This document shows positions 6,368 to 8,303 of a stretch of DNA of 8,303 nt, piece by piece. Within the stretch, counting starts at the first letter, position 1; the number at the start of each line of letters is the position of its first letter. Where the stretch lies: contig WRFT01000076.1 in NCBI GenBank assembly GCA_009776385.1, positions 1 through 8,303 on the forward strand, in the 5' to 3' direction. The notes under the pieces were generated by a model. The model did not search any database. It was not told the DNA's origin and saw nothing but the letters and a program-made list of their open reading frames with translations. Both the position numbers and the translations under genes were made by a program. This stretch comes from Clostridia bacterium (GTDB lineage Bacteria; Bacillota; Clostridia; Christensenellales; Aristaeellaceae).

Positions 6368-7132
6368 ATGTACTATTCGGTTTGCGTTCCCGCCGTGTTT
6401 TCCGGTATGCCGCTGCCCGAAGCGCTCAAGCATATCCGCGAGGCCGGTTATGACTATTATGAGTTTTGGGGCTGGTGGGATCAGGATATAGCATTGCTTT
6501 GCCACGCTCAGCGCGAGCAGTGCCTGAAGCCCGCGGCAATGTGTACCCGGTTTATTCCGCTGAACGATCCCGCCCTTCGCGGGGCGTATCTTGAGGGGCT
6601 TAGAGAGTCTATCGAAGTTTCAATACAAATCGGATGCGAGCGGCTCATCACGCAGGTGGGGCAGGAGATGATTGGCGTGCCGCGCGAGGAACAGCACAAA
6701 AGCATTGTGGAGGGGCTGCGTTCTTGCGCGCCCCTGCTGGAAGCCTCCGGCCGAACGCTGCTTGTTGAGCCGCTTAATACAAAGATCGATCACCCCGGCT
6801 ATTATTTACGGCAGTCCGAAGAGGCATTTCGCATGGCGGACGAAGTGGACTGTGCGCGTGTGCAGGTGCTGTACGACGTGTATCACCAGCACATTATGCA
6901 AGAGGATACGGTTCATGAAATCGGGACCAACATCGCGAAGATCGGCCATATCCATATCGCCGGGCACCCGGGCCGCCACGAGCCGCATCATGAAAATGAA
7001 ATCGACTTCGGCGCGGCGATGGGGGCGCTTGCGCGTGCCGGGTATACCGGGGCAGTGGGATTGGAGTACTTCCCCTTAAACAATCCGGTGGAAGGTTTAC
7101 GTGCGTTGAAGGAATGCTTCCCGTTGGGTTAG
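6368..7132 (+). CDS. Hydroxypyruvate-isomerase-like TIM-barrel protein (sugar isomerase/epimerase, AP endonuclease 2 fold)
   Basis: A 254-residue cytoplasmic protein, close to the usual length (~260) of the Hyi family. The family's metal and active-site segments appear in order: LLVEPLN with Glu134; VLYDVYH with Asp170 and His173; IGHIHIAGHPGRHEP with His196; and GLEYFP with Glu233. Glu134, Asp170, His196 and Glu233 are the expected divalent-metal ligands; His196 stands where Hyi enzymes usually carry glutamine, so the substrate may differ from hydroxypyruvate. Related keto/aldo sugar isomerases and epimerases are alternatives. The start at 6368 is set by AGGAGG at 6355-6360. It is followed after 19 nt by the URO-D-like gene, so the two are almost certainly one unit. 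In a sugar locus it probably interconverts a released sugar or an oxidised sugar product. Confidence 0.85.
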   Translation: MYYSVCVPAVFSGMPLPEALKHIREAGYDYYEFWGWWDQDIALLCHAQREQCLKPAAMCTRFIPLNDPALRGAYLEGLRESIEVSIQIGCERLITQVGQEMIGVPREEQHKSIVEGLRSCAPLLEASGRTLLVEPLNTKIDHPGYYLRQSEEAFRMADEVDCARVQVLYDVYHQHIMQEDTVHEIGTNIAKIGHIHIAGHPGRHEPHHENEIDFGAAMGALARAGYTGAVGLEYFPLNNPVEGLRALKECFPLG

Positions 7133-7151
7133 CGTGAAGGGAGTAGATACG

Positions 7152-8222
7152 ATGGCAATAGATTTTTCCGCTGCCCGGTGGGATCGCATTAAGGAGAGTT
7201 ATACGGCATGGTGGAACGGGACGCTGGGCAGGCCGTTGATCCCGGTATGGATACGCCATCAAGACCCCGGCATGCCGAGGATGTCGTTTGAACACTATGC
7301 CAACCTGAGTATCAGCGCGGAGGAGTTAATCAACCGGGTAGACCGTGAGTTAAGCTGCTATACATACCGGGGCGATGCTTTTCCGTTCTTACAAATGATG
7401 TACTTCGGGGCGGGCATCACGGCCGGTTTTTTGGGCGCAAAAGTGCTTGCGACGCCGGATACGGTGTGGCTCTGCCCAGAGAAGATACTGCCCATTGAAG
7501 CACTGCATTTTGAGTTTACCGAAGATAACATCTGGCTTGAGCGTATCAATGATATATACCGTGCCGGCAAAAAGCGCTGGGGCGGGCAGGTACTGATGAC
7601 CATGCCCGACTTGGGCGGCGTTTTGGATCTGTTATCGGTATTCCGGCCGGGTGAGCTGCTCTTTCTGGATTTATACGACGCGCCGGAAGAGGTTGAGCGT
7701 ATAGAGAATGAGTTATGGGATATCTGGATGCGCTACCATGCATACTTCGCGGATATCATCGGCCGTGACCAGGGTTATTGCGACTGGGCCGAAATTTGGA
7801 GCCCCACGCCTTCCTATACTCTCCAATGTGACGCGAGCTATATGCTGTCCCCGGAGATGTTCGCGCAATTCGCGATGCCCAGGCTTCGGCGCGGTATACA
7901 AGACATCCCTCACTCCACGTATCATCTGGACGGCGTAGGTCAGATTCCCCATCTTGAGTTGATGCTTTCAACCAATGAGTTGGATGTACTGCAGTGGGTA
8001 CCTGGCGACGGGAAACCTCCTCAGGGCGAATGGCCGGACATCTACCGGTCGATTGCCAAATCCGGTAAGAAGACGCAGGTCATACACGGCATCGATTCTT
8101 TCCGTCAAATCGGGAAGATTATGGGCGGATTCGAACGCTTGCATATGATCAGAAGTATAATCTCTCCGGACACATGGCCGGAGTATCAAAGGTTACTGGA
8201 TGAGTTTAACGTTCCCGTATGA
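7152..8222 (+). CDS. Uroporphyrinogen-decarboxylase-fold protein of unknown role in a sugar operon
   Basis: A 356-residue cytoplasmic protein resembling the URO-D/MtaA superfamily. The N-terminus has the RW-x(10)-WWNG and GRPLIPVWI pattern seen in sugar-cluster members of this superfamily. Toward the C-terminus, a YHLDG strand end carries His258 and Asp260, and QWVPGDG lies at 281-287. Zinc methyltransferases of this fold (MtaA, MtbA) use a His-x-Cys pair plus a later Cys; here Asp replaces the first Cys and no cysteine follows, so that chemistry is not supported. No heme-biosynthesis gene is nearby, and true HemE activity is unlikely. The start at 7152 is set by AAGGGAG at 7137-7143, 8 nt upstream; an in-frame GTG at 7134 lacks an SD. 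Its operon with the isomerase suggests a step in sugar breakdown, but the reaction is unknown. Confidence 0.7.
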   Translation: MAIDFSAARWDRIKESYTAWWNGTLGRPLIPVWIRHQDPGMPRMSFEHYANLSISAEELINRVDRELSCYTYRGDAFPFLQMMYFGAGITAGFLGAKVLATPDTVWLCPEKILPIEALHFEFTEDNIWLERINDIYRAGKKRWGGQVLMTMPDLGGVLDLLSVFRPGELLFLDLYDAPEEVERIENELWDIWMRYHAYFADIIGRDQGYCDWAEIWSPTPSYTLQCDASYMLSPEMFAQFAMPRLRRGIQDIPHSTYHLDGVGQIPHLELMLSTNELDVLQWVPGDGKPPQGEWPDIYRSIAKSGKKTQVIHGIDSFRQIGKIMGGFERLHMIRSIISPDTWPEYQRLLDEFNVPV

Positions 8223-8303
8223 GGTAAGAAGCAACCGTACTATTATCAATCTTCACTCACATGTGCCTGATTACTCAAGGCGTTTTTATACATGAAAACG
8301 TTA

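Noticed and set aside
7134..7151. Six-codon upstream extension of the URO-D-like gene from GTG 7134
   Set aside because: No SD precedes it, and the strong AAGGGAG falls inside it at the right distance for ATG 7152.
7152..8222. Calling the last gene hemE or a corrinoid methyltransferase
   Set aside because: The zinc His-x-Cys...Cys set is absent, and no heme, cobalamin or methyltransferase genes are nearby.
1..8303. CRISPR array, insertion sequence, tRNA or phage genes
   Set aside because: No regularly spaced repeats, terminal inverted repeats, transposase-like frames or tRNA cloverleaf sequences were seen on reading the sequence.

Overview
The window looks like a carbohydrate-utilisation locus of a Bacillota (probably Clostridia-type) bacterium of moderate GC content. 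The taxonomic guess rests on strong purine-rich Shine-Dalgarno (SD) sites before nearly every gene, sigma-A-type promoters, a site matching the CcpA cre consensus, and a CUT1-type sugar ABC transporter without its own ATPase. No ribosomal RNA or other marker gene is present, so the assignment is an inference.

Layout. The two left-hand genes run on the minus strand: an AraC-family regulator (2006-2935), followed 77 bases downstream by a large cytoplasmic glycoside-hydrolase-like protein (from 1928, running off the left edge without a stop). A 266-base divergent control region (2936-3201) follows. It holds a near-consensus promoter for the regulator, overlapped by an 18-bp cre/LacI-type palindrome and a pair of direct repeats. 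On the other strand it holds an extended -10 promoter and a leader hairpin for the transporter. Rightward come a secreted sugar-binding protein (3202-4434), a hairpin in the gap, and two overlapping MalF/MalG-type permeases (4538-5428, 5425-6255). After a 112-base gap with a perfect -10 hexamer come a hydroxypyruvate-isomerase-like TIM-barrel protein (6368-7132) and, 19 bases on, a uroporphyrinogen-decarboxylase-fold protein of unknown role (7152-8222). The last 81 bases hold no supported gene.

How the parts may work together (inference). The binding protein and permeases import an oligosaccharide or glycoside, energised by a shared ATPase encoded elsewhere. The hydrolase has no signal peptide, so it would cleave the substrate inside the cell, and the isomerase would process a released sugar or sugar acid. 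AraC, with an N-terminal cupin sensor, would respond to a sugar, and carbon catabolite control would act through the cre-like site. The URO-D-fold protein is the least explained member: it sits in an operon with the isomerase, no heme or corrinoid gene is visible, and it carries a His-Leu-Asp-Gly motif where zinc methyltransferases of that fold usually have a His-x-Cys site. The substrate cannot be read from the sequence; fucosides are one possibility suggested by the hydrolase's resemblance to GHL6/GH151-like proteins. The most interesting parts for follow-up are this URO-D/isomerase pair, the hydrolase, and the compact divergent control region.
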